Shown here one piece after another: positions 16,179 through 25,049 of a stretch of DNA of 64,000 nucleotides. Position 1 is the stretch's first letter. The number at the start of each line of letters is the position of its first letter. Under the pieces are notes generated by a model. That model made no database searches. It was not told the DNA's origin and saw only the letters and a list, made by a program, of their open reading frames with translations. Location of the stretch: positions 1 through 64,000 of the forward strand of contig NZ_JADEYH010000002.1 of the NCBI RefSeq assembly GCF_017114865.1, read 5' to 3'. The stretch comes from Streptomyces verrucosisporus (GTDB taxonomy: Bacteria > Actinomycetota > Actinomycetes > Streptomycetales > Streptomycetaceae). The position numbers and the translations under genes were made by a program.

Positions 16179-17173
16179 CAGGCGTTCGCCCCCGAGTATT
16201 CCTTGCGGCGGGCGATGATCAGCCGGGCCGCGCCGTTCACCAGAAGGGTGATGACGAACAGGACGAGGCCGGACGCGATCAGCGCGTCACGGCCGATGTC
16301 GCCGGCCTCCTTGAAGCCCGCGGCGATGTTCTGGGCGAAGGTGCCGCCGCCGGGGTTGAGGAGACTGGCGTTGATCAGGAAGTTGGGGGACAGGACGGTG
16401 GCGACCGCCATCGTCTCGCCCAGCGCGCGGCCGAGACCGAGCATCGAGGCGCTGATCACACCGGAGCGGCCGAAGGGCAGGACGGCCATCCTGACGACCT
16501 CCCACCGGGTGGCGCCGAGCGCGAGCGCGGCCTCCTCCTGCATCTTCGGGGACTGCTTGAAGACCTCGCGGCTGACGTTGGTGACGATCGGCAGGATCAT
16601 GATCGCCAGCAGGATGCCGACGGTGAACAGCGAGCGCGGGGCGCCGCCGTTGTAGGCGAAGACGCCGGTCCAGCCGAAGAACTGGTCGAGCCACTCGTAC
16701 AGGCCGGTCAGGTGCGGCACCAGGAACAGGGCGCCCCAAAGGCCGTAGATGATGCTGGGGACGGCGGCGAGCAGGTCCACCACGTACGCCATCGGGGTGG
16801 CGATCCGGCGCGGCGCGTAGTGCGAGATGAACAGGGCGATGCCGACGGCCACGGGGACGGCCAGGACCATCGCGATGATCGAGCTGACGATCGTGCCGTA
16901 GGCCAGGACCGCGATGCCGAAGACCGGCGGGTCGGCGTTGGCGCTCCACTCGAAGGTGGTGAGGAAGTTGCCCTCGTTCTCGGCGAGGGCGACCAGGGTG
17001 CGCCAGGTGAGGAAGACCGCGATGGCGGCCATGATCACCAGCAGCGCGATGCCTGAGCCCCGGGAGAGGCCGAGGAAGATCCGGTCACCCGGACGGGTGG
17101 CGGAGTCCTTGCCGGAGGGGCCTTTCGGTGGTGGGTTCTTCGGCGCTGCGGAGGCGGTGGGTGCTATGTCCAT
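16178..17173 (-). CDS. pstC: Phosphate ABC transporter permease PstC
   Basis: 331 residues with six main membrane helices plus a hydrophobic N-terminal helix. The EAA loop reads EEAALALGATRWEVVRMAVLPFGR and the conserved LGRALGETMAV segment follows it, as in PstC. Its N-terminal 30 residues are a Pro/Lys-rich cytoplasmic tail. It is separated from pstS by 138 bases that contain a hairpin, so its expression relative to pstS is probably reduced by partial termination. Confidence 0.95.
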   Translation of the reverse strand: MDIAPTASAAPKNPPPKGPSGKDSATRPGDRIFLGLSRGSGIALLVIMAAIAVFLTWRTLVALAENEGNFLTTFEWSANADPPVFGIAVLAYGTIVSSIIAMVLAVPVAVGIALFISHYAPRRIATPMAYVVDLLAAVPSIIYGLWGALFLVPHLTGLYEWLDQFFGWTGVFAYNGGAPRSLFTVGILLAIMILPIVTNVSREVFKQSPKMQEEAALALGATRWEVVRMAVLPFGRSGVISASMLGLGRALGETMAVATVLSPNFLINASLLNPGGGTFAQNIAAGFKEAGDIGRDALIASGLVLFVITLLVNGAARLIIARRKEYSGANA

Positions 17174-17268
17174 GGTTTCTCCGGTCTGGTTAGGGGTGTC
17201 ATCCCCTGGCGGCGGTGCACCGGATGGGTTGGTCGCGTGCGGAGCGGTTTTGTGTGCGGACGCGGCCG

Positions 17269-17304
17269 GGCGGCCGGCCCCGCTGGGGTGCGGGGCCGGC
17301 CGCC
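17269..17304 (-). terminator. Intercistronic hairpin between pstS and pstC
   Basis: Perfect 14-bp inverted repeat (17269-17282 and 17291-17304) with an eight-base loop, starting eight bases after the pstS stop. It is likely a partial terminator or 3'-end stabiliser that raises pstS over pstCAB; excess PstS relative to the channel is the usual need. Confidence 0.75.
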
Positions 17305-17311
17305 TGCTGCG

Positions 17312-18439
17312 TCAGGAGAGGGAGGAGATGGTCTCGCGGACCTTGGTGATGATCTCGTCGGGGATCGGGGCGTAGCCGGCGTCGGCCAGCGCGCTCTGGC
17401 CGTCCTCGCTGGCCGCGTAGGTCAGGAAGGACTTGGTCAGGTCCAGGGACTGCTTGTCGTTGCCCTTGTCGCAGACGATCTCGTAGGTCACCAGGACGAT
17501 CGGGTAGGCGCCGTCGGCCTTGGTGGCGTAGTCCAGCTCCATGGCAAGGTCGTCGCCCTCGCCGACGACCTTGCCGGCGGCGATGGCCGCGGAGGCGTTG
17601 TCGACGGTGGCCTCGACGGGCTCGGCGGCGCCGGTGTCGAGCTTCACGGTCGGGATGCTGTTGCCGGTGGCGTAGGACAGCTCGAAGTAGCCGATCGCGC
17701 CGTCGTTGTTCTTGACGTTGGTGGCCACACCGGAGGAGCCGTCGGCCGACTGGCCGCCCTTGCCGGCCCACGCCTTGGCGGGCTCGTACTTCCAGGCGTC
17801 GGGCGCGGCGGCGTGCAGGTACTCGGTGAAGTTGTCGGTGGTGCCGGACTCGTCGGAGCGGTGGAAGGCCTGGATCTTGGTGGACGGCAGCTCGGCGTCC
17901 GGGTTCAGCTTCTTGATCGCCTCGTCGTCCCACTGGGTGATCTTCGAGTCGAAGATCTTGGCGATGGTCTCGGCGTCCAGGACCAGGTCGTCCACGCCGG
18001 CCAGGTTGTAGCCGACGGCCACCGGGCCGCCGACCATCGGCAGGTTGATGCCCTGGCCGCCCTCGCAGACCTCCTTGGACTGCTCGACCTCGTCCTCCTT
18101 CAGGGCCGAGTCGGAGCCGGCGAAGCCGGTCTTGCCCTGGAGGAACTCCTGGATGCCCGCGCCGGAGCCGGTGGGCTTGTAGTTGACCGCGGAGCCCTCG
18201 CAGGCCGCCTGGTAGTTCTTGACCCAGATGTCCATCGCGTTCTTCTGGGCGCTGGAGCCGGACGCGAGGAGGTTGCCCTCGCCGTCGCACTTGATGTTGC
18301 TGGCGGCCTTGGTGCCGCCGGCCTCGTTACCGCCCCCGGTGTTGTCGTCCGAGCCGCAGGCGCTCAGGACCAGTGCGCTGGAAACCACGGCGGCGCCGAC
18401 GGCGAGCGTGCGGAGCCGGTTGGTGGGCTGAAGCTTCAC
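17312..18439 (-). CDS. pstS: Phosphate-binding lipoprotein PstS
   Basis: 375 residues from a GTG start. Lipoprotein signal peptide with lipobox LSAC and Cys28. The mature protein shows PstS phosphate-contact motifs: LLASGSSAQKNA, KTGFAGSDSAL, and HRSDESGTTDNF with the SGTT loop. It captures phosphate outside the membrane for PstCAB. The GTG at 18437-18439 is chosen since GGAAGGAA lies 10 bases before it; an in-frame start 14 codons upstream lacks a ribosome site. A PHO box lies about 140-180 bases upstream, so PhoP induction under phosphate starvation is expected. Confidence 0.95.
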   Translation of the reverse strand: MKLQPTNRLRTLAVGAAVVSSALVLSACGSDDNTGGGNEAGGTKAASNIKCDGEGNLLASGSSAQKNAMDIWVKNYQAACEGSAVNYKPTGSGAGIQEFLQGKTGFAGSDSALKEDEVEQSKEVCEGGQGINLPMVGGPVAVGYNLAGVDDLVLDAETIAKIFDSKITQWDDEAIKKLNPDAELPSTKIQAFHRSDESGTTDNFTEYLHAAAPDAWKYEPAKAWAGKGGQSADGSSGVATNVKNNDGAIGYFELSYATGNSIPTVKLDTGAAEPVEATVDNASAAIAAGKVVGEGDDLAMELDYATKADGAYPIVLVTYEIVCDKGNDKQSLDLTKSFLTYAASEDGQSALADAGYAPIPDEIITKVRETISSLS

Positions 18440-18783
18440 TTCGTTCAGTTCCTTCCTGGGGCCCGCCGGTGGGGACGGCAAGCGGTGAGGTTTGTCCGGG
18501 TCTCGTGTTCAGCATGTGGGGCGGTCCGCGTCCGCCGGCGACCGGGCGCGCTCCCCATGAGGCCGAAATTAGGCAGGACAGGTGAAGCGCCCGACGGCCG
18601 AGGGTGAACGAGAGGTGAACCTCGGCGGACGGTGCAGTTGACGCGGCCGCCGACGCGCCGCGGGCGGGACGGCGGCCGTGCCCTCTGTCGCGGGAGTGGC
18701 CGACGTGGCACCATCCCCGGCTGTGGCTCGTTACGCGCGGGTAGGGGCCATGTGACGTGCGTGGACGCGCGGAAGGGAGAAGC
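18440..18783. promoter_or_regulatory. Divergent promoter region of pstS and the NlpC/P60 gene
   Basis: 344 bases without a gene, holding the PHO box and the leader of pstS on one side. On the other is the leader of the wall-hydrolase gene, whose GGAAGGGAGA ribosome site ends three bases before its GTG. No riboswitch of the ydaO type was recognised. Confidence 0.6.
18581..18620 (-). promoter_or_regulatory. PHO box (PhoP-binding direct repeats) of pstS
   Basis: Read on the minus strand, GTTCACC occurs at 18614-18620 and again at 18603-18609, exactly 11 bases apart. A related CTTCACC is at 18581-18587, in phase two repeat lengths further, with a degenerate unit between. Eleven-base GTTCACC direct repeats are the Streptomyces PhoP operator. 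A TAATTT element (18565-18570) downstream could be the -10. Confidence 0.85.
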
Positions 18784-20004
18784 GTGGAGCGGCAGGGGGG
18801 CGGCGCCGGTACGGCACGCCGTGGAAGGCCGTCGGCGGGCGCGGTGTCCGTGGGGGCGGCCGTCTGCGCACTGGTGTGCGCGCAGTTCGCGCTGCTGGTG
18901 GCACCGGCGGGAGCGGCCCGCGCGGAACCGGGCGGGCCGGGTGCGAAGGCGAAGGGCGGCGTCCGGACCTCGCCCGCGGCCCCCGGGCCCGGGAAGACGG
19001 AGGAGCCCGGGAAGACGCAGGAGCCCGGGGCGGCGGGAGGACCGGACGAGGCCGCCGGTGAGGACCCCACCGCGCGCCTGGAAAAACTCCGCAGGAGGAT
19101 CGAGAAGCTCCACGACAGCGTGGAATCGGCCACCGAGGAGTACAACGCGGCCGATGAGAGGGCCGCGAAGCAGCGGCGCGAGATCGTACGGCTGGCCCGG
19201 GCGATCGTGCGGACCCGGGGGCAGCTGGACGATCTGAGGGACAGGACCGGGGCGATGGCCCGCGCGCAGTACCGCGGCGGCGGTCTGCCGCCCTCCGCGC
19301 GGCTGGTCCTCGGCGACGACCCGGAGGACTTCCTGCGCGACCTCGGCCTGCTCCACAAGGGTGACCAGGCGGCCAAGGGGCTGATCGCGAAACTGCGGAC
19401 GGCCAACGAGGACCTCGGCGAGTACGCGGACGAGGCCACCGGCCGGTGGGCGAAGCTGGAGTCGGACCGCGAGCGGAAGGCCGAGGCGAAGAAGGACATC
19501 GAGGCCGAGCTGGCGAAGGCCGAGAAGCTGGAGTCGCGGCTGGAGGCCGACGAGCTGGAGCGGCTGCGGGAGCTGGAGGACGAGGCGGCCTGGGCCCGGC
19601 AGGCGCGCTGGCTGGAGTCGGGCGTGCTGGAGGAGATCGGCCGGCGGGCGTCGGCGCGCGGCAGGAAGGCCGTCGGGTACGCCATGGCCCAGATCGGCAA
19701 GGACTACGAGTGGGGCGCGGAGGGCCCGGGGACCTTCGACTGCTCGGGGCTGACACTGCGTGCCTGGGAGGCCGCGGGTCTGCGGATCCCGCGCACCTCG
19801 CAGGAGCAGTGGAGGCTGCTGCCGAGGGTGGAGATCACCGACATGCGCCCGGGCGACCTGATCGTCTACAAGGGTGACGCCAGTCATGTCGGCATGTACG
19901 TCGGCGACGGGGTGATGGTCCACGCGCCGCGGACCGGCCGGCAGATCACCACCGCGGGCGCGGGGTCGCTGCCGATCCTCGGGGTGGTGCGGCCCGACGC
20001 GTAG
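18784..20004 (+). CDS. Secreted NlpC/P60 endopeptidase with coiled-coil (RipA-like)
   Basis: 406 residues. A Sec signal peptide (hydrophobic core about 22-45, ending AGAARA) is followed by a Pro/Gly/Lys-rich linker and a long charged coiled coil from about 95 to 280 (RLEKLRRRIEKLHDSVESA and onward). The NlpC/P60 domain follows, with catalytic Cys320 in FDCSGL, His368 in ASHVGMYVG and His380. The architecture matches RipA-type D-Glu-meso-DAP hydrolases used in cell separation and spore germination, where the coiled coil restrains the catalytic domain. GTG start with GGAAGGGAGA. Monocistronic, divergent from pstS. Confidence 0.88.
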   Translation: MERQGGGAGTARRGRPSAGAVSVGAAVCALVCAQFALLVAPAGAARAEPGGPGAKAKGGVRTSPAAPGPGKTEEPGKTQEPGAAGGPDEAAGEDPTARLEKLRRRIEKLHDSVESATEEYNAADERAAKQRREIVRLARAIVRTRGQLDDLRDRTGAMARAQYRGGGLPPSARLVLGDDPEDFLRDLGLLHKGDQAAKGLIAKLRTANEDLGEYADEATGRWAKLESDRERKAEAKKDIEAELAKAEKLESRLEADELERLRELEDEAAWARQARWLESGVLEEIGRRASARGRKAVGYAMAQIGKDYEWGAEGPGTFDCSGLTLRAWEAAGLRIPRTSQEQWRLLPRVEITDMRPGDLIVYKGDASHVGMYVGDGVMVHAPRTGRQITTAGAGSLPILGVVRPDA

Positions 20005-20145
20005 ACTGCCTCGGCCGGTCACCCGTCGGCCATTTGGCATATGCCACAAGGCATTCCGTGCAGGGCCCCGGGCGGCTATGGTCGCCCGGGGCGTCTCCAC
20101 CCTGACGCCTGTGTGCCCTCGGGGGGAGGGAAGAGGAATTCTGGC

Positions 20146-21429
20146 ATGCCCGTATCGATGGGCGACGAGGTGATGACCGTGGCACTGCCGCGGCAGTCCA
20201 CCGGCCCGAAGGCCGGTACTCCCGGGTCCCCCGGATCCGCGGGCGGGCTGACCCTGCTCGTCGTCGAGGACGACCCGGCGGGCTCCCTTGCCATCCCCGA
20301 GCTGCTCGACGCCTCCGGGGGCCGGGTGAGGGTCCGTACCGCCCGCAACCTCACCGAGGCCGAACGGCTGCTCACCGACGACGTCCACTGCATCCTGCTC
20401 GACCTGGCGCTGTCCGACGGCACCGCCGCCGCGGACGCCCAGGAGGAGAGCGGGGACGAGCTGGACATACTGCGCCGGGTGCTGCGGATGGCCCCCCGGC
20501 ACGCGGTACTGGCGCTCACCGCCGAGGACGACGCCGAGCGCGCGGCCGAGGCCGTACGCGTCGGGGCGCAGGACTTCCTCTTCCGCGACGAGCTGGACGG
20601 ACGGGTGCTGAGCCGGGCCGTCCGCTACGCGGTCGAGCGCAAGCGGGCGGACCTGGCCCAGCGCCAGCTCACCGAGTCACGGCTGCGGGCCCAGGAGAAC
20701 GCCCGGCTGGAGCGCGGACTGCTGCCGACCCCGCTGCTGGGCGGCTCCGAGCTGCGGTTCGCCGCCCGCTACCGGCCCGGACGCTCCCGGGCGCTGCTCG
20801 GCGGCGACTTCTACGACACCGTGCGCACCGCGGACGGGACCGTCCACGCCATGATCGGCGACGTGTGCGGGCACGGCCCGGACGAGGCGGCGCTGGGAGT
20901 GGAGCTGCGGATCGCCTGGCGTGCGCTGACCTTCGCCGGGCTCTGCGGCGACCAGCTCCTGAGCACGCTCCAGCGGGTGCTGGAGCACGAGCGCTCCAGC
21001 GACGAGATCTTCGCCACGCTGTGCACCGTCGACATCGCGCCGGACGGCCGGCGGGCCGGGCTCTGCCTGGCCGGGCACCCCGCGCCGCTGGTGGCGGGCG
21101 GCGGGCGCGGGCCGCGGCTGCTGCCGCACCACCAGGAGGGCGGCGGCCCGGCGCTGGGCGTCCTGCCCAACGCCCGCTGGCCGCGCACCCAGGTGGAGCT
21201 GGGCGGTTCGTGGAGCCTGATGATGTACACCGACGGGCTGATCGAGGGCCGGGTCGGCCAGGGTGAGCACCGCCTGGGCCAGGAGGGCATGCTCGGGATC
21301 GTCGGCAACCGGATGGCCGCGGGGCTGCACGGCGAGGAGCTGCTGGACGCCGTACTGGCCGAGGTGCGCGAGCTCAACGGCGACGAGCTGACGGACGACG
21401 TGGCGGTGATGCTGCTCGACCGGGGCTGA
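20146..21429 (+). CDS. Response regulator fused to SpoIIE/RsbU-type PP2C phosphatase
   Basis: 427 residues. The receiver domain (about 35-160) has the acidic pocket EDD at 41-43 and phospho-acceptor Asp86 in LLDLALSDG. A coiled linker (RADLAQRQLTESRLRAQENA) leads to a PP2C domain of the SpoIIE class (about 210-425), with metal ligands in GGDFYD, MIGDVCGHGPDEA, YTDGLIE and the closing DDVAVML. Such proteins dephosphorylate anti-anti-sigma factors, linking a two-component signal to sigma-factor release. The ATG at 20146 has AAGAGGA upstream. No partner kinase is adjacent, so it is an orphan regulator. Confidence 0.9.
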   Translation: MPVSMGDEVMTVALPRQSTGPKAGTPGSPGSAGGLTLLVVEDDPAGSLAIPELLDASGGRVRVRTARNLTEAERLLTDDVHCILLDLALSDGTAAADAQEESGDELDILRRVLRMAPRHAVLALTAEDDAERAAEAVRVGAQDFLFRDELDGRVLSRAVRYAVERKRADLAQRQLTESRLRAQENARLERGLLPTPLLGGSELRFAARYRPGRSRALLGGDFYDTVRTADGTVHAMIGDVCGHGPDEAALGVELRIAWRALTFAGLCGDQLLSTLQRVLEHERSSDEIFATLCTVDIAPDGRRAGLCLAGHPAPLVAGGGRGPRLLPHHQEGGGPALGVLPNARWPRTQVELGGSWSLMMYTDGLIEGRVGQGEHRLGQEGMLGIVGNRMAAGLHGEELLDAVLAEVRELNGDELTDDVAVMLLDRG

Positions 21430-21443
21430 CCCGGACGAGCGGC

Positions 21444-21465
21444 GGCCGGGCCACACGGCCCGGCC
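21444..21465. terminator. Hairpin between convergent SpoIIE and DUF2516 genes
   Basis: Nine-bp perfect stem GGCCGGGCC/GGCCCGGCC with loop ACAC, located 14 bases after the phosphatase stop and 30 bases before the end of the opposing DUF2516 gene. Confidence 0.65.
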
Positions 21466-21495
21466 CTGTGCCGGCGCCCCGATCCGCCCGGCGGC

Positions 21496-21867
21496 TCAGC
21501 GGCCGCCGTTGTACGGGCCGTAGGGGCCGTCGCTGCTGCTGCCGCGGCGGAAGCCGCCCTGGCCGCCCCTGCCGCCCCCGCCGACCTGGATGAGCGCGGG
21601 CCGCACGTCGACCATGTAGACGATGTTGGCGATCAGTCCGGCGATGGTCAGGAACAGCATCCCGAGGAAGAGGTTCACGGCCACCGTGATGCCCAGGATG
21701 ATCAGCCAGAAGCCCTTGGTCTTCTTGTCCGCGGCACGGTAGGCGTCCTCACGGCGCAGTACCGCGTCCACGAAGCAGAAGATGCTGAAGATGAGCAGGC
21801 CCAGGAACACCCAGGACATCAGCCCGTAGAAACCGTCCAACAGCACGCTGGCCACCATCCTGTCCAT
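21496..21867 (-). CDS. DUF2516 family membrane protein
   Basis: 123 residues with two membrane helices (about 8-34 and 50-82), a short charged loop (RREDAYRAADKKTKGFW), and a glycine-rich hydrophilic tail (GGGGRGGQGG...YGPYNGGR). The loop and the VNLFLGMLFLTIAGLIANIVYMVDVRP helix match DUF2516, an actinobacterial family of unknown function. The ATG at 21865-21867 is used; a second ATG three codons in is possible. Same strand as the XRE regulator and H1-like gene upstream, 73 bases away. Confidence 0.85.
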   Translation of the reverse strand: MDRMVASVLLDGFYGLMSWVFLGLLIFSIFCFVDAVLRREDAYRAADKKTKGFWLIILGITVAVNLFLGMLFLTIAGLIANIVYMVDVRPALIQVGGGGRGGQGGFRRGSSSDGPYGPYNGGR

Positions 21868-21940
21868 GAGCCGGTCGTCGGCCCTCCACGCTACCGGCCC
21901 GGGGACCGGACACGAAGTGCGTGCCCGGTCCCGGCGGCGC

Positions 21941-22693
21941 TCACTCCTGCGGCTTGTCCGCGGGCAGCTTGTCCGACGGCGACGCGGCCTTCTGGGAGGA
22001 GGACTGCTTCGCCGCGGTCTTCCTGGCGGCGCTCTTCTTCGCGACCGTCTTGGGGGTCTCCCCGGCGGCGGCCTTCCTCGCGGCGCCGGCCCTGGAGGCC
22101 GTCTTCTTCGGTGCCGCGCTCTTCGATGCCGTGGTCCTCGTGGCGGAGGCCCTGCCGGGGGTGGCCCGGCGGGTGTCGCCCATCTTGGGGCGAGGCTTCT
22201 CCTCCTTGCCGCCCGCCTCGACGGTCACGGCCTCGCCGACCTTGCGCGCGCTCTTCACCGGGAGCCCGTGACCGGCGCCGGCGCCGGTCTTCTCACCGCC
22301 GTTCTTCTCGCCGCGCCACGTCCCCACCGCGCCGCGGCCGCGCTCGGCCAGCTCGCCGTATCCCTCGCGCGCCTTGACGGCGTACTCGGCGGCGAGCCCG
22401 ACGCCCTGGAGTGCCAGGTGCTGGGCCTGCTCGCGCAGCTTCTTCAGATCGGTGTCGAGACCGGACAGCGCGGTGGTCAGCCGCGACTGGGTCTGCTTGG
22501 CCTGCTCGGCCAGGCGCTCCTGCACGGCCTTGTGGTCGGCGGCCTTGTCCTTGACCGCGGCCAGGCGCTCGGGCGCCGTCTCGCGGATCTTGTCGATCAC
22601 GCCCGCCGCGAAGTACAGCGGGGTGGGGTCGGTCAGCGCCTTGCGGAGGTCCGCGGTCCTGTTGGCGGCCTCGTCGGCGGTCTTCTCGGGCAT
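21941..22693 (-). CDS. Lysine-rich histone H1-like / HbhA-like protein
   Basis: 250 residues in two halves. Residues 1-140 are helical with heptad-like patterning (LRKALTDPTPLYFAAGVIDK, then KAVQERLAEQAKQTQSRL), as in mycobacterial heparin-binding haemagglutinin. Residues 150-250 are a low-complexity Lys/Ala/Thr tail with repeated AAPKKTASRAG-like units, resembling the histone H1-like tails of actinobacterial nucleoid proteins. It therefore likely binds DNA or polyanions. ATG start with GGGAGG six bases before. Encoded 16 bases downstream of an XRE regulator, probably one operon. Confidence 0.8.
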   Translation of the reverse strand: MPEKTADEAANRTADLRKALTDPTPLYFAAGVIDKIRETAPERLAAVKDKAADHKAVQERLAEQAKQTQSRLTTALSGLDTDLKKLREQAQHLALQGVGLAAEYAVKAREGYGELAERGRGAVGTWRGEKNGGEKTGAGAGHGLPVKSARKVGEAVTVEAGGKEEKPRPKMGDTRRATPGRASATRTTASKSAAPKKTASRAGAARKAAAGETPKTVAKKSAARKTAAKQSSSQKAASPSDKLPADKPQE

Positions 22694-22709
22694 GAGGGTC
22701 CCTCCTGGG

Positions 22710-23138
22710 TTACGGGATCTTGGGCTTCGCGCCGGCGGAGGGGGCGTCCTCGGCCTCCGGCCCGGAGGCGTCCTCGGTGTGTCCGTCCTCGCTGTGTCCG
22801 TTCTCCTTGCGGAACGACCCGTAGATCTGGAGCAGCACCTGCTTCTGCTGCTCGCTGATCGACGTGTCGGCCAGGATCGCGCTGCGCACCTCCAGCCCCG
22901 CCTGCTCCTTCTCGTCGAGGATCCCGGCGCGGACGTAGAGGGTCTCGGCGGAGATCCGCAGCGCTCTGGCGAGCTGCTGGAGGATCTCGGCGCTGGGCTT
23001 GCGCAGTCCCCGTTCGATCTGGCTGAGGTACGGATTCGACACCCCGGCGGCATCCGCGAGCTGCCGCAGGGACAGCTGCGCGCTGCGCCGCTGCTCCCGC
23101 AGGAACTCGCCGAGATTGCCGACATGCAGTGAAGCCAT
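22710..23138 (-). CDS. XRE-family helix-turn-helix regulator
   Basis: 142 residues. An N-terminal XRE/HTH_3 domain (about 8-70) contains LRQLADAAGVSNPYLSQIERG, a textbook recognition helix. A helical middle (ILADTSISEQQKQVLLQIYGSF) and an acidic Ser/Pro/Glu-rich tail follow. The conserved N-terminus MASLHVGNLGEFLREQR supports the ATG at 23136-23138 over an upstream in-frame start. First gene of the regulator - H1-like group. Targets are unknown; similar regulators often control their own operon. Confidence 0.85.
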   Translation of the reverse strand: MASLHVGNLGEFLREQRRSAQLSLRQLADAAGVSNPYLSQIERGLRKPSAEILQQLARALRISAETLYVRAGILDEKEQAGLEVRSAILADTSISEQQKQVLLQIYGSFRKENGHSEDGHTEDASGPEAEDAPSAGAKPKIP

Positions 23139-23229
23139 GCCTCCACAGTGCCTCCCTGCGCTAACTTTTGCAAGCAAGTGCTTGCAGGAGTGTCGCCCTG
23201 TGTGTCCGCCGTATGCGGGAGCATGGGGC

Positions 23230-24106
23230 ATGCGACCGGATGACCGGCACCTCACCGAAGACGTCGACGACTTCCTCACCCGGGCCGGGGACTTCCTGCG
23301 CTCCCGGCCCGCACGTCATGCAACTGACATGGGCCGAGAGAGTGCGAGTGCGCGGGAGCGCCGCGTTCGGCGCCGAGGCTCCCCTCTTCGGGGCGCTGGA
23401 GCGAGCCGGCGGGACCGTCGCCACCTTCTACCGCATTCCGCTCCGTGCTCTGGGCCTCTCCCCGCTCACGCCCGGGCAGGCGGACTCCCCCGCCGCCCGC
23501 CCGGCGCGCCTGGGGCAACCCCTCTCCCGCGTCGGCGCGGACCACGGCACCGCCACCGCCTTCGCCGAGGCCTGGCGGCGGCATACCGGCGCGGCGCCGT
23601 GGCTCCGCGACACACGGCCGCGTCTGTACGGCCTGGGCAAGCTCACCCCGCCGGATCCACTGCCGGAGGGCCGAAGCCGCGTCCTGGGCGAGCAGGACCT
23701 GGAGGAGACCGCGTTCTGGTGCGCGGAGTTCGCCGGGGCCGTCGGAGAGGACGTCCGCGTCGACGTCGAGTCCTGGGCGAGCACGCGCTACGCCGACAAG
23801 CGGTACACGCTCTGGGAGAGGCCGGACGGCGCCCCCGTCTCCATCGCGGGCATGAACCCGCTGATCGGCGGCCAGATCCAGGTGGACGTCGTCTACACCC
23901 CGGCCCGCCTGCGCGGCCGCGGATACGCGGGGGCCGCGGTGGCGGAGGTGAGCCGGGCCGCGCTGGACGCGGGCGCGGGGGACGTCGTGCTGTTCGCGGA
24001 CCTGTCCAACCCCGCCAGTAACGCCCTCTACCGGCGCCTGGGCTACCGCACGCTCACCGACTGGTCCGTGTACGACTTCCCGTACGCCGCGCCGGCGGCC
24101 GGTTGA
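23230..24106 (+). pseudogene. GNAT acetyltransferase interrupted by a frameshift near its N-terminus
   Basis: From the ATG at 23230 one frame encodes DDFLTRAGDFLRSRPARH, the usual opening of this Streptomyces GNAT family. At about 23310-23317 coding potential moves to the +1 frame and continues as MQLTWAERVRVRGSAAF for the remaining 262 residues. The second frame alone (ATG 23318) contains the whole acetyl-CoA-binding core (VDVVYTPARLRGRGYAGAAV, LYRRLGYR). An inserted base in the genome or a reading error in a GC-rich stretch would explain it. If the ATG at 23318 is used, a protein lacking about 30 residues could still be made. Confidence 0.7.
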
Positions 24107-24195
24107 GCGCCGCGCGACTATCCGGTGCGGGGCACCTGCGGCGAGACCGCACGACCGGCCGCCACGTCCACGACGCCCTCCGGGCGGCCGCGCCC

Positions 24196-24216
24196 AACCG
24201 CGCCCCTTTCGCGGTT
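24196..24216 (+). terminator. Small hairpin after GNAT gene
   Basis: AACCGCG/CGCGGTT seven-bp stem with a seven-base loop followed by TTTC; weak but correctly placed, 90 bases after the stop codon. Confidence 0.45.
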
Positions 24217-24270
24217 TCAGGCCCCTGACGTGCCGCTGCGTGCCACCATGAGGGCGGGACGAAGGGGACC

Positions 24271-25002
24271 ATGGCGACCGGACGAGTCTGGCTGGACGTT
24301 CCGTTCTCCGAGAAGAACGAGGCGAAGCGGCACGGGGCCCGCTGGGACCCGTCGGCCGGGCGCTGGTACGCGCCGCGCCCCGGCATGGACGCACTCGGGC
24401 GGTGGGCGGCCGCCCCGGACGTCCCCGACCTGCTGCCCGGCGAGGACCGGACCCTCGGCAGCGGCCTCTTCGTCGACCTGGTCCCCAGTACCTGCTGGTT
24501 CACCAACGTCCGCTCCTGCGTGGCGGAGAGGGACTGGGAGCGGCTCCGGCGGATGATCACCGGGCGGGCCGGGCGGCGCTGCGAGATCTGTGGGGCCGCG
24601 GAGGACCGCGGGGCGGGGCGGTGGCTGGAGGCGCACGAGCGCTGGGTCTTCGACGACGAGAGAAGGGTGCAGACCCTCGGGCGGCTGATCTGCCTGTGCA
24701 CCGACTGCCACACCGTCACGCACTTCGGCCACGCGCAGGTCCGCGGTCTCGAGGCGCGGGCCTTCGCGCACCTGAGGGCGGTCACCGGGATGACCGAAGC
24801 GCAGGCCCGGCGGCACGTCGAGGCCGCCTTCGAGGTGTGGGAGCGGCGCTCGCGGTTCACCTGGAGCCTGGACCTGGGAATCCTCACCACGGCCGGCGTC
24901 GCCCTCGCCCCGCCGCCCGGAGCCGAGGATCGGGTCCGTGTCCCCTGGGAGGCCCTCCGCCCCGCCGGGAAGCGGCCCGACCGGGGCAGGCGGACCCGCT
25001 GA
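24271..25002 (+). CDS. DUF5710 protein with C-terminal zinc/HNH-like domain
   Basis: 243 residues. The N-terminal 45 residues (VWLDVPFSEKNEAKRHGARWD...WYAP) are the DUF5710 motif, related to the toprim/primase-associated domain found with phage and plasmid DNA proteins. The second half has CEIC (C-x2-C) at about residues 108-111, a central His in LEAHERWVFDD, and CLCTDCHTVTHFGH, an arrangement typical of HNH-nuclease-like zinc folds. A nucleic-acid role is likely, but catalysis is unproven. Monocistronic, followed by a very strong terminator. Confidence 0.75.
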   Translation: MATGRVWLDVPFSEKNEAKRHGARWDPSAGRWYAPRPGMDALGRWAAAPDVPDLLPGEDRTLGSGLFVDLVPSTCWFTNVRSCVAERDWERLRRMITGRAGRRCEICGAAEDRGAGRWLEAHERWVFDDERRVQTLGRLICLCTDCHTVTHFGHAQVRGLEARAFAHLRAVTGMTEAQARRHVEAAFEVWERRSRFTWSLDLGILTTAGVALAPPPGAEDRVRVPWEALRPAGKRPDRGRRTR

Positions 25003-25049
25003 CCCCCGCGTGGGCGCGGCACCGTCCGTGCCCGTCCCTCGGGAGACGC

